NCBI GenBank assembly: GCA_011392765.1
Contig: WYCW01000004.1
Location: 335,538 to 399,537 of the forward strand
DNA length: 64,000 nt
Direction: 5' to 3'
Origin: Candidatus Thiosymbion ectosymbiont of Catanema sp. Cochon2018
GTDB taxonomy: Bacteria > Pseudomonadota > Gammaproteobacteria > Chromatiales > Chromatiaceae
A program made the translations under genes and the position numbers. Below, in pieces: positions 33,595 to 43,888 of this stretch. The number at the start of each line of letters is the position of its first letter. Positions within the stretch are counted from its first letter, which is position 1. The notes beneath the pieces are model-generated. The model was not told the origin of the DNA and searched no databases. It saw nothing but the letters and a program-made list of their open reading frames with translations.

Positions 33595-36372
33595 TCAATC
33601 GGCAAGGAGGGCCGCATGGGCCGCGGCCAGTTTGGCTACCGGTACCCGCGGCGCCGAGCAGCTCACGTAATCCAGACCGATCCGGTGGCAGAAGCCGATG
33701 GAGTCCGGGTGGCCACCGTGTTCGCCGCAGATGCCCACGTGTATGTCGGGGCGGATCTCCTTGCCCCACTTCACGGCCAGCTCCATCAGCTTGCCCACGC
33801 CCTTGGTATCCAGTACCTCGAACGGATTGTTGGGCAGAATCCCTGCCTGATCGTACAGGGGCAGGAATTTGTTCTCGGCGTCCTCCCGCGAGAAGGAGAA
33901 AGTAGCTTGGGTGAGGTCGTTGGTGCCGAAGGAGAAAAATTCCGCCACCTCGGCCAGGGAGCCGGCCTCCGTGCAGGCCCGCACGACCTCGATCATGGTG
34001 CCGAACCTGAAGTCCACCGGACACCTGTTATGCTGCTCGATCTCTTTGTGGATCTCATCCACATAGGACTTGACCCTGACCAGCTCTTCCTGGGTACATA
34101 CTTGGGGGACCTTGATCCGGGGTTGGACCTGGATACCCATCCGCCCGCACTCGGCGGCCGCCTCCAGGATGGCCCGGATCTGCATCCGGTAGATTTCCGG
34201 GAAGGTGATCCCTAACCGCACACCACGGTGGCCGAGCATGGGGTTGGTCTCGTAGAGGGCGCGCACCTTGTGTAGCATGGCCTCTTTCTTGGCGATGGCC
34301 GCCTCGATCAGGACCGGGTCCACCACCTGGCGTACCTTGTCGATCTCGCCGCGGTGTTTGTCGGGGGCCTGGATGAGGCCGATGGCGCCCCCAAGGACTG
34401 TTACGCCGCGCATGATTTCGTTCAGACTACGCAGCGCCTCCAGATCCCGTTCCAACTGGCGTTCGTCCGGCAGGAATTCGTGGATCGGCGGGTCCAGCAG
34501 GCGGATAGTGACCGGATTCGGGGCCATAACCTGGAACAGCTCCTTGAAGTCGGCCCGTTGCAGGGGCAACAGCCGGTCCAGGGCCTCTCGGCGCTGCTCG
34601 GGGGTCGTGGCCATAATCATCTCGATGACGATAGGCAGGCGATCCACGGCGTTGAACATGCGCTCGGTACGGGCCAATCCAATGCCCTCGGCGCCGTACT
34701 TGATGGCCCGGCGGGCGTCATCGGGCAGATCCGCGTTGGCCCACACCTGGAGTTTGGCTGCATCGTCCGCCCACTCCAGCAGCTGGCCGAGCTCCGGGGT
34801 AAAGTCCGGCTCCATGGTGGGGATCTCGCCGAGGTAGACCTTGCCCGTGCCGCCGTCGATGGTGATAACGTCCCCTTCGCGGAAGCTGGCTTCTCCCACC
34901 TGGGCCTCGCGGCGTTCGACATCGACGACGATGCCCTCGGCACCGGCCACACAGGGCTTGCCCATGCCCCGGGCTACCACCGCCGCGTGGGAGGTCTTGC
35001 CGCCGCGGGAGGTGAGTATGCCTTGAGCAGCGAAGAAGCCGTGGATGTCCTCGGGCTTGGTCTCCTCCCGTACCAGGATCACCTTTTGGCCCATGTCCTT
35101 ACCCAGCTGCTCGGCGCGGTCCGCGTCGAATACGGCAATACCGGAGGCGGCCCCGGGTGAGGCCGGCAGGCCCTGTGCCACCGGCTCGGCAGGTACGTCC
35201 GGGTCGAGGCGGGGAAAGAGCATCTGCTCCAGCAGCTCGGGCTGGATGCGCAGCAGGGCCTGTTTTTTGTCGATCAGTCCCTCCCGCTCCATCTCCACCG
35301 AGGTACGCACCATCGCGGTGGCATTCATCTTGCCGTTGCGGGTCTGCAGGCAGAACAACCGGCCGCGCTCGATGGTGAACTCGAAGTCCTGGACCTCATG
35401 GTAATGGGCTTCGAGCTTGTCGCGCAGCTCGGCGAGCTCGGTGGCCATCTGCGGCATCTTGGCCTGCATCTGGTCGATGGGCTTGGGGGTGCGGATACCG
35501 GCCACCACATCCTCGCCCTGGGCATTGACCAGGTACTCGCCGAAGAGATGGTTTTCACCGGTAGCCGGATTGCGGGTGAAGGCCACCCCGGTGGCACTGT
35601 CTTCCCCGCGATTCCCGAATACCATGGTCTGGACGTTCACCGCCGTGCCGTTGGCCATGTCCGCGGTGATGTTGAACTGCTTCCGGTAATCCACGGCTCG
35701 CTTGCCCGTCCAGGAGTTGAACACCGCCTTGATCGCGAGCTCGAGCTGCGTAAAAGGGTCTTCGGGGAAGGGTCTGCCGGTGGCCTCTTCCACCACTTCG
35801 AGGAAACGTTCACTCACATCCCGCAGGTCGTCGGCATCCAGGGCTACGTCTTCCGTTACCCCGGCCTGTTTTTTGATCGCATCGAATTGCTGGTCGAAGC
35901 GCTCGTCCGGCACGCCCAATGCCACCTTGCCGAAGAGCTGGATAAAGCGCCGAAAGGCGTCATAGCCGAAGCGGCGATCACCCGTCTGCGCGATCACCCC
36001 CTGCAGGGTCGCGCCGTTGAGACCCAGGTTCAGAATGGTATCCATCATGCCCGGCATGGACATGGCAGAACCCGAGCGCACCGAGACCAGCAAGGGGTTC
36101 TCGGCATCGCCGAAGCCCTTGCCGGTCTGTTCTTCGACCTTGCGCATCCGGGCATGGACCTCTTCCATGATGCCCGCCGGCAGCTCCCGCGACGGGGAGT
36201 CCAGATACTCGAGACAGGCCGCGGTAGAGATCACGAATCCGGGGGGTACGTTCAACCCGATCTGGGTCATCTCGCACAGGTTCGCGCCCTTGCCGCCCAG
36301 GAGTTTCTTGTTCTTTCCATCCCCCTCGGTGAATGCGAAGACATGTTTCTTTGTGGTGGCTTCAGCGTCCAT
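33595..36372 (-). CDS. ppdK: Pyruvate, phosphate dikinase
   Basis: 925 residues. Interconverts pyruvate, ATP and phosphate with PEP, AMP and PPi; in autotrophs and symbionts it feeds gluconeogenesis or runs with PPi-based glycolysis. The N-terminal ATP-grasp domain starts KKHVFAFTEGDGKNKKLLGG, GANLCEMTQIGLNVPPGF, the phosphohistidine domain has GGKTSHAAVVARGMGKPC, and the C-terminal TIM barrel ends with [20 protein letters not shown]. Slightly longer than bacterial enzymes of about 880 residues. No regulatory partner is adjacent. Start at MDAEATT, with only a weak ribosome binding site. Confidence 0.96.
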   Translation of the reverse strand: MDAEATTKKHVFAFTEGDGKNKKLLGGKGANLCEMTQIGLNVPPGFVISTAACLEYLDSPSRELPAGIMEEVHARMRKVEEQTGKGFGDAENPLLVSVRSGSAMSMPGMMDTILNLGLNGATLQGVIAQTGDRRFGYDAFRRFIQLFGKVALGVPDERFDQQFDAIKKQAGVTEDVALDADDLRDVSERFLEVVEEATGRPFPEDPFTQLELAIKAVFNSWTGKRAVDYRKQFNITADMANGTAVNVQTMVFGNRGEDSATGVAFTRNPATGENHLFGEYLVNAQGEDVVAGIRTPKPIDQMQAKMPQMATELAELRDKLEAHYHEVQDFEFTIERGRLFCLQTRNGKMNATAMVRTSVEMEREGLIDKKQALLRIQPELLEQMLFPRLDPDVPAEPVAQGLPASPGAASGIAVFDADRAEQLGKDMGQKVILVREETKPEDIHGFFAAQGILTSRGGKTSHAAVVARGMGKPCVAGAEGIVVDVERREAQVGEASFREGDVITIDGGTGKVYLGEIPTMEPDFTPELGQLLEWADDAAKLQVWANADLPDDARRAIKYGAEGIGLARTERMFNAVDRLPIVIEMIMATTPEQRREALDRLLPLQRADFKELFQVMAPNPVTIRLLDPPIHEFLPDERQLERDLEALRSLNEIMRGVTVLGGAIGLIQAPDKHRGEIDKVRQVVDPVLIEAAIAKKEAMLHKVRALYETNPMLGHRGVRLGITFPEIYRMQIRAILEAAAECGRMGIQVQPRIKVPQVCTQEELVRVKSYVDEIHKEIEQHNRCPVDFRFGTMIEVVRACTEAGSLAEVAEFFSFGTNDLTQATFSFSREDAENKFLPLYDQAGILPNNPFEVLDTKGVGKLMELAVKWGKEIRPDIHVGICGEHGGHPDSIGFCHRIGLDYVSCSAPRVPVAKLAAAHAALLAD

Positions 36373-36489
36373 TGGTCGGTTTTACCTCAAATCGGCTTGG
36401 GAAGTTTCGATTCGCAGGCAAGGATACCAAAGACGACACTGGGTTATCATGCTGCGATCCCTGATCGTCCCAAGACCCGAGGCCCGCCC

Positions 36490-36960
36490 ATGCCCGAACC
36501 CGAGGAACCGAGAATCGATGTCCGGCTGGGCGCTTCCGAGCTGACCCTGTTGGGTACCGTCCACGTCTCCCGCGCCAGCGCGGACAAGGTGCGCGAGTTG
36601 CTGCAAGGCGGCGACCATGATGCGGTGGCCGTCGAGCTCCGTCCCAGCCGCTACCAGGCGCTCATGGACCCGGATGCCCTGGCGCGGATGGACCTGTTCT
36701 CCGTGATCCACCAGGGCCGCGTCTCGATGGTCGTGGCGAGCCTGGCCCTGGCTGCCTACCAGCAGCGCTTGGCGGACCAGTTCGGCATCGAGCCAGAGGC
36801 CGAGCAACGGGCTGCCGTTGCGGTGGCCCGGGAGCGCCACCTGCCGGTACTGCTGGTGTGTCAGGTCCCGCATCACCACAATGGCCACGCTTGTCGCCAG
36901 CATCCCCACGGTCTGGATCATCAGGGAGAAATCGCGGGCAACAGAGCGACTCAGTGCTGA
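36490..36960 (+). pseudogene. Truncated TraB/PrgY-family gene
   Basis: The first 125 residues (SELTLLGTVHVSRASADKVR, DAVAVELRPSRYQALMDPDA, then ARMDLFSVIHQGR and AVAVARERHLPVLLV) match the start of TraB/PrgY-family proteins, which have a GTVHVS motif, a conserved glutamate in AVELRPSRY and C-terminal membrane spans. From about 36858 the frame reads unrelated DNA. On the opposite strand that DNA encodes a membrane-like peptide (SLMIQTVGMLATSVAIVVMR), itself a fragment. So two gene pieces have been joined by deletion or recombination. Confidence 0.75.
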
Positions 36961-37688
36961 AGACGTGAGGAAACGAGGTTGCGAAGTGCCGGGCTGGCAA
37001 ACTCCACCGTCTTGTCTGTGTAGTAGTTGGCGCGGGTGTATTGAGAGATGCCGACAGCTTGGGCACTCTCGACCGTGGCTAGCACGTAAGCAGGTTCGCG
37101 TCGATGCGCGGCGTCGAGCCAGATGATTTCAGCCTCCATTAGTCGCTGGATACTCGTCGCAGCAACCACCATCAAGGGAGTCGGTGACGCGATGTAGACA
37201 TCGACCATCAGAGATCCGCTTTCATCGACCGGGACATCCTGGCGATATTCGACTCCGGCGTCTCTAGCTACTTCCTGCACGATATCGATCACGCGTTGCC
37301 GGAAGTCGGACGGCTGACGGGCTTGTTGCAAGGCTGTAAACGCTTGAAGTTGCGCTGATGCCTCGGCAACCGCGAGTGCCGTTTTGCCAACCTCCAGCTC
37401 ACTTGCGGCCGATGCGAACAGCGTCTCGTTGTCGTCCGCGAGGTGCACGTCGAGCAGCGCAGGAAACGCCTTCACTCGAGCACGGATGCGCTCTCCATCG
37501 GTATTGATCCCGGAAACTGCTAGTCGAAACATTCCCTCGCCGTTGTCGTCCAGCCGCCAGCCGGTGCCGTCACGACGCACGAACACAACGACTTGGTCGC
37601 CGTCATCGTAAAACCACGGGGTCACTAAATGCCCCCCGTCGTCGGCATCGACCCACTGAAATTGGTCGCAGATCTCCCGCAGATTCAT
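36951..37688 (-). CDS. DUF1828/DUF1829 protein
   Basis: 245 residues. The N-terminal part (REICDQFQWVDADDGGHLVT, YDDGDQVVVFVRRDGTGWRL) fits DUF1828 and the C-terminal half (VDVYIASPTPLMVVAATSIQ, RLMEAEIIWLDAAHR) fits DUF1829, a nuclease-like fold by my recollection. Its start overlaps the stop of an upstream gene by four bases, so the two form an operon. The function of this pair is unknown; a defence or toxin-antitoxin role is possible but is not shown by the sequence. Confidence 0.75.
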   Translation of the reverse strand: MNLREICDQFQWVDADDGGHLVTPWFYDDGDQVVVFVRRDGTGWRLDDNGEGMFRLAVSGINTDGERIRARVKAFPALLDVHLADDNETLFASAASELEVGKTALAVAEASAQLQAFTALQQARQPSDFRQRVIDIVQEVARDAGVEYRQDVPVDESGSLMVDVYIASPTPLMVVAATSIQRLMEAEIIWLDAAHRREPAYVLATVESAQAVGISQYTRANYYTDKTVEFASPALRNLVSSRLQH

Positions 37689-38179
37689 AGCGGTAGTGAC
37701 TCATTCTTATCGTCCGGCTCGACGCGGATCCCGCAGCGTTCGCAGAACATGATCACCAAGCGATTGCGGCCGACATCGGTGCCGGGATCTATCAGTTCAG
37801 CATCGGGTGTGGTCAGGGTCAGTTCTGAGGCTCCAGGGAGCTGGCGTTCTGTGTAGTCCAAGGTGGTCTCGCAGTTGAGCAGAACATGGACCCCCTTGTG
37901 GCTAGGATGATAATGCAGGATGGCAAGTGGGAGTAAACCTTGCGGGGTCCGCCGAAAAAAATGCCCGAGAAACAGCCGCCTCTCGGGAGCATCACCGTCG
38001 CGGGCGATGAATGCTACACATGACGAATCATCGACATCGATCAGCCCGGAATGCGACAGGCGCGGGCCGCCAATCTTGTCCAGCGGCTTCGGCAGATCGC
38101 GCTTTCGCAGCCGCTTGAAGGACACGTCACGAAGTCGCTTCGGGCATCGCTTGATCGCTGCAAGTTCACTGCGCCGCAT
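37685..38179 (-). CDS. Hypothetical protein coupled to the DUF1828 gene
   Basis: 164 residues, soluble, no signal or membrane segment. Contains CVAFIARDGDAPERRLFLGH and LAILHYHPSHKGVHVLLNCE, and ends with a CERC pair near the C-terminus. First gene of a two-gene operon, overlapping the DUF1828 gene by ATGA. I recognise no family. It lies between the DUF1828 gene and the 3' end of a frameshifted ATPase gene. Confidence 0.65.
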   Translation of the reverse strand: MRRSELAAIKRCPKRLRDVSFKRLRKRDLPKPLDKIGGPRLSHSGLIDVDDSSCVAFIARDGDAPERRLFLGHFFRRTPQGLLPLAILHYHPSHKGVHVLLNCETTLDYTERQLPGASELTLTTPDAELIDPGTDVGRNRLVIMFCERCGIRVEPDDKNESLPL

Positions 38180-38328
38180 TAGCTACACATCCCCGACCCG
38201 CCACAGCACCTGTCTGATTAGTCGCTGATGAAATCGACCTCTGGACAGAACCAATAACAAAACACTTCAGGAAAGCAATCCCTATCTGATCCCTTTGATT
38301 CGACAATCCGAACGCACAGCGTTCGGAT

Positions 38329-39923
38329 TCACATCCCCCACACCCCGATCCGGTGTTTTTTATACTGTTCCTGTCGAACCAGGACCTTCTCTTCCCAGGG
38401 TACCTCCGGGGTGCGATCGAAGATGACCAAATAGCCCTCGTCGGTGCCCACCCGGTCCATATAATCGGCAGTCTGAGAAAGGCCCTCCGCGATCGTCGCG
38501 TCCAGGGATTTGTGCAGGATCTTGAGCTCGATGACCACCCGTTGAATCGGGCCTGGAAGCCTTGGGCCTCATTCATCGGCCACTGTACCAACAGATCGGT
38601 GCGACGCCTCCCCAGCCCGTACTCCCGGTCGATCCGCCCGCCGCTGTTGACGATGCGCTGCAGGAATGCCTGCATCAATAATTGCGGACCGGCCTCCTTG
38701 TAGTCGAAGCGATTCGCCCAGCTGTCGCCGTTTTCGCGGAAGAACTGCTGAAAGGCGTCCAGTAGCTTGGGAAGATCGAGCCGCCCATCTTCTCCGATAT
38801 ACCAAGCGGTTTCGTGGGGGATCAGGACCTGGGTGGTCCAGGTGAGGGTACGTGGGATCACCTCCCGGTAGATGGGGTTGGCGATGGTGAGCTGGGGGCG
38901 GGCCCGGATGAGGCCGAGGTCTTCCACATATTGCAGGTCGTCCTCCGGAATCGTGACTTCTTCTCCCGTCGTATCGGCCAATATCCTGCCGATGACTCGA
39001 TGGACCCGCTGCTCCTTCAATTTATCTCCCAGTTGATCGAGATGGGTATCCCGCCGCTCGATGAGTTTTTCACGAGTATCGGCCATGATCGTCAGGCTGA
39101 TCGGCTGGGTACGGTCGCGGCCTGCCTTCATTTCAAAACAGGCCTCGTAGCCGAGGGCATTGACCAGCCAGGGCTGGCCGGCGGTCTGCTCAAAGATGTA
39201 ATCGATGATCCCGGCCTCGAACGCCTGTCCGGTCTCCTCGGTGTGTTGGGCATAGAGGGTGGCGACATCCCCGTGGGTGAAGTTTCCTAAGCGCAGGGAT
39301 TTGGATTTGATGTTGAAGGCGCTGCCGCCGGTGATGACCTGATTGTCGCCATTGTGGATGCGGTAATCCCGGACATCCCGGATCCCGCACAGGAGCACCG
39401 TCTGGGGAAAGGCGCGAGGACGATCCGGGTAGCCGGCGCGGATCTGACGCAGCAGGGAAATCAAAGTATCCCCTACCAGGCTATCCACCTCGTCCAGTAA
39501 CAGGACGATGGGCCGGTCGTTCGCTTCCGACCAGCGGGAGAGCAGCCCCCGTAGGGCGCCGTGGGGACCAAATTCACGCAATGCATCTTCGACCCACTCC
39601 CGTGGTCGCTGATCACCCAGGTAACGACGGGCGTCTCCGGCAACACCACTGACAATCGTGCGCATCCCTTCCCGGACATCTCCCCGTGCCGACTGGCCGG
39701 GCTCTAGGTTCGCATAGAGGGCCGTGTAATCCGCTTCCGCGTTGAGTTCTTCCATCAATGCCAACAGACAGCTGGTCTTGCCGGTCTGACGCGGGGCGTG
39801 AAGGACGAAATAGCGTTCCTCCGCGATCAAGCGGTAGATTTCGTCGGTATCCCAACGCGATAGCGCCGGGATACTGTAATATTTGTCCGGTCTTACGGGA
39901 CCGGCGGTACAGAAGGTCTTCAT
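38329..39923 (-). pseudogene. AAA ATPase with DUF1703-type nuclease domain, frameshifted
   Basis: Begins with an AAA-ATPase-like domain (YFVLHAPRQTGKTSCLLALM is Walker A; PIVLLLDEVDSLVGDTLISL is Walker B), then a helical region, then a PD-(D/E)XK domain of the type found after such ATPases: RIDREYGLGRRRTDLLVQWP and, in another frame, VIELKILHKSLDATIAEGLS and YLVIFDRTPEVPWEEKV. Comparison with the paralogue at 58.5 kb shows that one base is missing near 38545 (CAGGCCCGA against CACGGCCCGG), so the D...ExK motif is split. Without the shift the protein would end IGVWGM at 38329. An unrelated open frame continues to 38166. Confidence 0.85.
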
Positions 39924-40225
39924 GGGTTATTATCGTCCATGGATTCAATATTTCTACCGAGCTGAGATATATACTGTCACACGGCACAATCTGCGCATTT
40001 CACTCCCTCTCCCTCCGGGAGAGGGCGGGGGTGAGGGGAAATTCAAAAGCTCAGATTGTGCCGTGTGGCAGTATAAGTGGTTTTTCACCTTGCTGAGAAC
40101 GTAAAATAAGGTGAAATGGGGTACTCGATGGGATCGGAGCGATCTTTGATCTCCCACCGTCAGAAGGATAGATCTCTCCGACCGCCCCGACATCCCCTGT
40201 TGTAAGGCTGGGCCCTGGTCCGGGA
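39924..40225. other. Intergenic region with a 106-bp foldback element
   Basis: Apart from the miniature element at 39970-40075 there is only unique sequence of about 150 bp after it, with no gene. Confidence 0.5.
39970..40075. mobile_element. 106-bp foldback element, TATACTG ends
   Basis: Left end TATACTGTCACACGGCACAA, right end the near-perfect inverse (TTGTGCCGTGTGGCAGTATA). The interior carries CTCCCTCTCCCTCCGGGAGA. A second copy at 58374-58470 touches the stop of the paralogous ATPase pseudogene. This copy lies 46 bp upstream of the ATPase start. Confidence 0.8.
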
Positions 40226-41614
40226 TCAAATGCCGGCCAGGATCGCATCTACGCTGGCCCTGGCATCGCCGAACAGCATTCGGGTATTTGCCTCGAAGAA
40301 CAGCGGGTTCTGCACACCGGCATAGCCGGTCGCCATACTCCGCTTCATCACCACCACCGTCTTCGCCTTCCAGACCTCCAGGACCGGCATGCCCGCGATG
40401 GGGCTGTCCGGATCGGTCTGGGCCGAGGGATTGACGATGTCGTTGGCGCCGATGACCAGCACCGTGTCCGTGTCCGGGAAGTCATCGTTGATCTCGTCCA
40501 TCTCCATGACAATATCGTAGGGGATCTTGGCCTCGGCCAGGAGCACGTTCATATGGCCGGGCATTCTCCCCGCCACGGGGTGGATGGCGAAGCGTACCTC
40601 GACCCCGTGGTCGTGCAGCTTGTGAGTGATTTCGTTGATGACGTGCTGCGCCTGGGCCACTGCCATGCCGTAACCGGGGACGATGATTACGTTCCTGGCG
40701 TCCTTGAGCAGCGCCGCCGTCTCTTCGGCGGAGATGGCAACGACCTCGCCCTGATGGCTACCCGCAGTAGCCGTGCCCCCCGCGGTGCCGAAGCCGCCGG
40801 CGATCACCGCCAGGAATTTGCGGTTCATGGCGCGGCACATGATGTAGGAGAGGATAGCGCCACTGCTGCCCACCAAAGCGCCGGTGACGATCAGCAGATC
40901 GTTGGAGAGCATAAAGCCGGTGGCCGCCGCGGCCCAGCCCGAATAGCTGTTGAGCATCGAGATTACCACCGGCATGTCGGCGCCGCCGATGGCCATCACC
41001 ATGTGGACCCCAAAGACAAAGGCGATGAGGGTCATGATCAGCAACGGGATCAGGCCGGAGCCTGTGTCCTCGGCGCCCACGAACACAAAGCCGAGCCCCA
41101 GGCAGACCAATCCCAACCCCAGGTTCAACCAATGACGGGCCGGCAGGGCCAAGGGCTTGCTGGAAATGCGGGCGCTCAGCTTGCCGAAGGCGATAACCGA
41201 ACCGGTGAAAGTGACCGCACCGATCAGGACGCCGAGATAGATTTCAATCTCGTGGATGGTCTTTTCCACCCCCTCGAAGTGGATCTCCGGGTCCAGGTAG
41301 CTGGCAAAGCCCACCAGCACGGCGGCCAGACCCACGAAGCTGTGGAGGATGGCTACCAGCTCCGGCATCTGGGTCATCTGCACCCGCGATGCCACGAAGA
41401 TGCCGATGACGGCGCCGACGGCCATGCACCCGGCCAGGGTGACGTAGCTGGTGACCTGGGCACCGCCGATGGTGGCGACCAGGGCGATGGCCATGCCGAT
41501 GATGCCGTAGAGGTTGCCGCGCCGGGCCGTCTCCGGGTGGCTCAAGCCCCCCAGGGCCAGGATGAAGAGAATGCTGGCGGCGATGTATGCGGTCGTCAGA
41601 ATGCCTTCAGTCAT
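40226..41614 (-). CDS. pntB: NAD(P) transhydrogenase subunit beta
   Basis: 462 residues, E. coli PntB-like. Membrane subunit that couples proton entry to hydride transfer from NADH to NADP+. About eight or nine spans from [18 protein letters not shown] through [20 protein letters not shown], then the NADP-binding domain with [20 protein letters not shown] and [20 protein letters not shown]. The start [14 protein letters not shown] lies downstream of pntA across an 81-bp tandem duplication. It probably supplies NADPH for the Calvin cycle and biosynthesis. Confidence 0.95.
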   Translation of the reverse strand: MTEGILTTAYIAASILFILALGGLSHPETARRGNLYGIIGMAIALVATIGGAQVTSYVTLAGCMAVGAVIGIFVASRVQMTQMPELVAILHSFVGLAAVLVGFASYLDPEIHFEGVEKTIHEIEIYLGVLIGAVTFTGSVIAFGKLSARISSKPLALPARHWLNLGLGLVCLGLGFVFVGAEDTGSGLIPLLIMTLIAFVFGVHMVMAIGGADMPVVISMLNSYSGWAAAATGFMLSNDLLIVTGALVGSSGAILSYIMCRAMNRKFLAVIAGGFGTAGGTATAGSHQGEVVAISAEETAALLKDARNVIIVPGYGMAVAQAQHVINEITHKLHDHGVEVRFAIHPVAGRMPGHMNVLLAEAKIPYDIVMEMDEINDDFPDTDTVLVIGANDIVNPSAQTDPDSPIAGMPVLEVWKAKTVVVMKRSMATGYAGVQNPLFFEANTRMLFGDARASVDAILAGI

Positions 41615-41776
41615 GGTCCTACCCCCTTATTTCCGGAACATGTGCAACATGCGCTGGGTGACGTAATATGCGGTGGTCAGAATGCCTTCCGTCATGATCC
41701 CATTCCCCTATTTCCTGAACATGTGCAGCATGCGCTGGGTGACGTAAAAACCGCCGAAGACATTGATGGTGGCGAT
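41615..41776. repeat. 81-bp tandem duplication across the pntA/pntB junction
   Basis: The end of pntA, the spacer and the start of pntB are present twice with an 81-bp period: start codons at 41614 and 41695, stop codons at 41627 and 41708. The copies differ at several positions (for example TAA against TAG as stop), so the event is not very recent. Confidence 0.85.
41627..41695 (-). CDS. 22-residue chimeric mini-ORF between pntA and pntB
   Basis: [20 protein letters not shown] plus RK: the first ten residues are the PntB start and the last twelve are the PntA end. It was created by the 81-bp duplication and keeps both a start and a stop, with pntB starting 12 bases after its stop. Whether it is translated is unknown. 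It could act only as a coupling leader. Confidence 0.45.
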   Translation of the reverse strand: MTEGILTTAYYVTQRMLHMFRK

Positions 41777-43285
41777 CAGGATGGAGATCGCCGCCAATCC
41801 CATCACCAGTCCCGAGGGGCTGGATATCTGGAGCAGGGCGCCGATGACAATGATGCCGCTGATAGCGTTGGTAACGCTCATGAGCGGGGTGTGCAGGGCC
41901 GGGGTCACATTCCAGATCACCATGTAGCCCACGAAGCAGGCCAACACGAACACGGTGAAATGGGCCAGGAAGTCCGCCGGGGCCACGCTGCCCAGGCCGA
42001 GCAGGGCCAGCAGGCCGACCCCCATCATGGCCGCGGTGGCCAGGCCCTTGGATTTTCCCGTAGTCGCTTCCGGTACTGCCGGGGAGAGTGGGGTCTCCGT
42101 CGCCGACGCCTCGGCGGGCGGTGGGGTCGCCTGCAATTTGGGGGATGGCGGCGGCCAGGTGATCGTGCCCTCCTTGATGACGGTCGTGCCCCGGATGACC
42201 TCGTCCTCCATATCCACATCGATCCGGCCGTCCTTATTCGGGGTCAGATCGGTCAGCAGGTGGCGCAGATTGGTGCCGTAGAGCTGGCTGGACTGGGTGG
42301 GCAAACGGGTCGGGAGCTCCAGCTCCCCGACGATGGTCACGCCGTGGCGCTCCACCACCTCGCCGGGCTCGCACAGGGCGCAATTGCCGCCCTGACGGGC
42401 GGCCAGGTCGACGATGATACTGCCCTCCTGCATGGATTCCACCATGGCCTCGGTGATCAGCTTGGGAGCCGGTTTGCCGGGGATCAGGGCAGTGGTGATG
42501 ATGATGTCCACCTCCATGGCCTGGCGGGCGAAGAGCGCCATCTCGGCCTTGATGAACTCCTTGCTCATCACCTTGGCGTAGCCGCCTTCGCCGCTGCCTT
42601 CCTCCTCGAAATCGAGCATCAGGAACTCGGCCCCCATGCTTTCGACCTGCTCCTTGACCTCCGGGCGGGTATCGAAGGCGCGGACTACGGCGCCCATGGA
42701 GCCGGCGGCGCCGATCGCGGCCAGCCCGGCGACCCCGGCGCCGATGACCAACACCTTGGCCGGGGGGACCTTGCCCGCGGCCGTCACCTGGCCGGTGAAG
42801 AAGCGGCCGAAGTAGTTGGCGGCCTCGACCACCGCCCGGTAGCCGGCCACATTGGCCATGGAGCTCAAGGCGTCTACCTTCTGGGCACGTGAGATGCGGG
42901 GCACACTGTCCATGGCCAGAACAGTCGCCTTGCGGGCGGCCAACCTCTTCATCAGCTCCGGATTCTGGGCCGGCCAGATGAAGCTGATCAGGGTGCCGCC
43001 CTCGCGCAGCAACTCGATCTCGTCGAGAGCCTCGTGCGGATGGGTCTCGGGGGCGTTGACCTTGAGTAGAATATCGGACCGGGCCCACAGATCCTTGACG
43101 TTCTCGACAATCTCGACCCCCGCTTCACGATAGGCATCATCGGAAAAGTGGGCCTTCTCGCCGGCCCCGGCCTCGATGGCAACCGAGAAGCCGAGCTTGT
43201 GCAGTTGCTCCGCCGTGTCCGGCGTGACGGCCACACGGGTCTCGTCCGGATGGACCTCCCGCGGGGCCCCGATCTTCATGGACAT
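41708..43285 (-). CDS. pntA: NAD(P) transhydrogenase subunit alpha
   Basis: 525 residues, fused E. coli-type alpha subunit. The N-terminal NAD(H)-binding domain carries [20 protein letters not shown] and a Rossmann [20 protein letters not shown]. The C-terminal part has four spans ([76 protein letters not shown]). Start at MSMKIG with GGAGGAGAG directly upstream, not the longer open frame. A Pro/Thr-rich linker (about 395-425) joins the domains. Operon with pntB. Confidence 0.95.
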   Translation of the reverse strand: MSMKIGAPREVHPDETRVAVTPDTAEQLHKLGFSVAIEAGAGEKAHFSDDAYREAGVEIVENVKDLWARSDILLKVNAPETHPHEALDEIELLREGGTLISFIWPAQNPELMKRLAARKATVLAMDSVPRISRAQKVDALSSMANVAGYRAVVEAANYFGRFFTGQVTAAGKVPPAKVLVIGAGVAGLAAIGAAGSMGAVVRAFDTRPEVKEQVESMGAEFLMLDFEEEGSGEGGYAKVMSKEFIKAEMALFARQAMEVDIIITTALIPGKPAPKLITEAMVESMQEGSIIVDLAARQGGNCALCEPGEVVERHGVTIVGELELPTRLPTQSSQLYGTNLRHLLTDLTPNKDGRIDVDMEDEVIRGTTVIKEGTITWPPPSPKLQATPPPAEASATETPLSPAVPEATTGKSKGLATAAMMGVGLLALLGLGSVAPADFLAHFTVFVLACFVGYMVIWNVTPALHTPLMSVTNAISGIIVIGALLQISSPSGLVMGLAAISILIATINVFGGFYVTQRMLHMFRK

Positions 43286-43888
43286 ACTCTCCTCCTCTAA
43301 CAGATTTTTCGTTGTATTTTCGTTGTGATTTTCCGCGTGGGCGGACACCTTACGCCCTTTCGGTGGACTACGAGCGCGATTTCCGTGCGAGCAGACATCT
43401 TGCAAACCTAGCGAGGCTTCGCCTCAGACCGACGAGGCATGATGCCCCGAAAGCCCCTTTCCCGTAAGGCCCCATCTCCTACACCTAACCAACCGTTGGA
43501 GAGCTTGGGTGGGTCGAAATCGAAATCGGGATCGCAATCGGAATTTCGATCCCGATCCCGATTTGTGCACTGCACAAACTCGACTCATTTGTTAAAGATT
43601 CGGGTCCCTCAAGGATCCTAGGGGCGGGGCTTGTCCCCGCCCGATGTTTCCGCACGAACGGATGTGTCGTTCCGGCGCAGGCATCCTGCCCGCAGTTGAC
43701 CAGATCAGCGGCCCGGACACAAGCCGTTGGTGCTCGCCCTGCATTTCCCGCTTTTCGCTAGTTTAACTACGTGCTAGACTATCTTCTATATACGGCCCCT
43801 GGCAGTACGCATTGTCCTTATACAGAAGTGTAATGGATGATGCCGAGCCCAAGGGCCTTTTTTGTAAGCTCATCTATAAGAATATTTT
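43286..43888. other. Intergenic region with a type 1 repeat
   Basis: Contains the type 1 CTAG repeat at 43408-43621. The rest (43622-43888) is unique DNA before the broken NYN gene, with no other coding frame. Confidence 0.5.
43408..43621 (+). repeat. CTAG-associated repeat, type 1
   Basis: CTAGCGAGGCTTCGCCTC at the left, CCGTTGGAGAGCTTGGGTGG, hexamer palindrome, TTTGTGCACTGCACAAA, and AAGGATCCTAG at the right. Both ends carry CTAG. Confidence 0.85.

Noticed and set aside
36850..36960. Membrane peptide on the minus strand next to the TraB fragment
   Set aside because: Only about 30 residues with no start or partner; treated as debris at a recombination junction.
38166..38328. C-terminal extension of the AAA ATPase frame
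   Set aside because: It arises from a one-base loss; the paralogue at 58.5 kb shows that the true protein ends IGVWGM at 38329.
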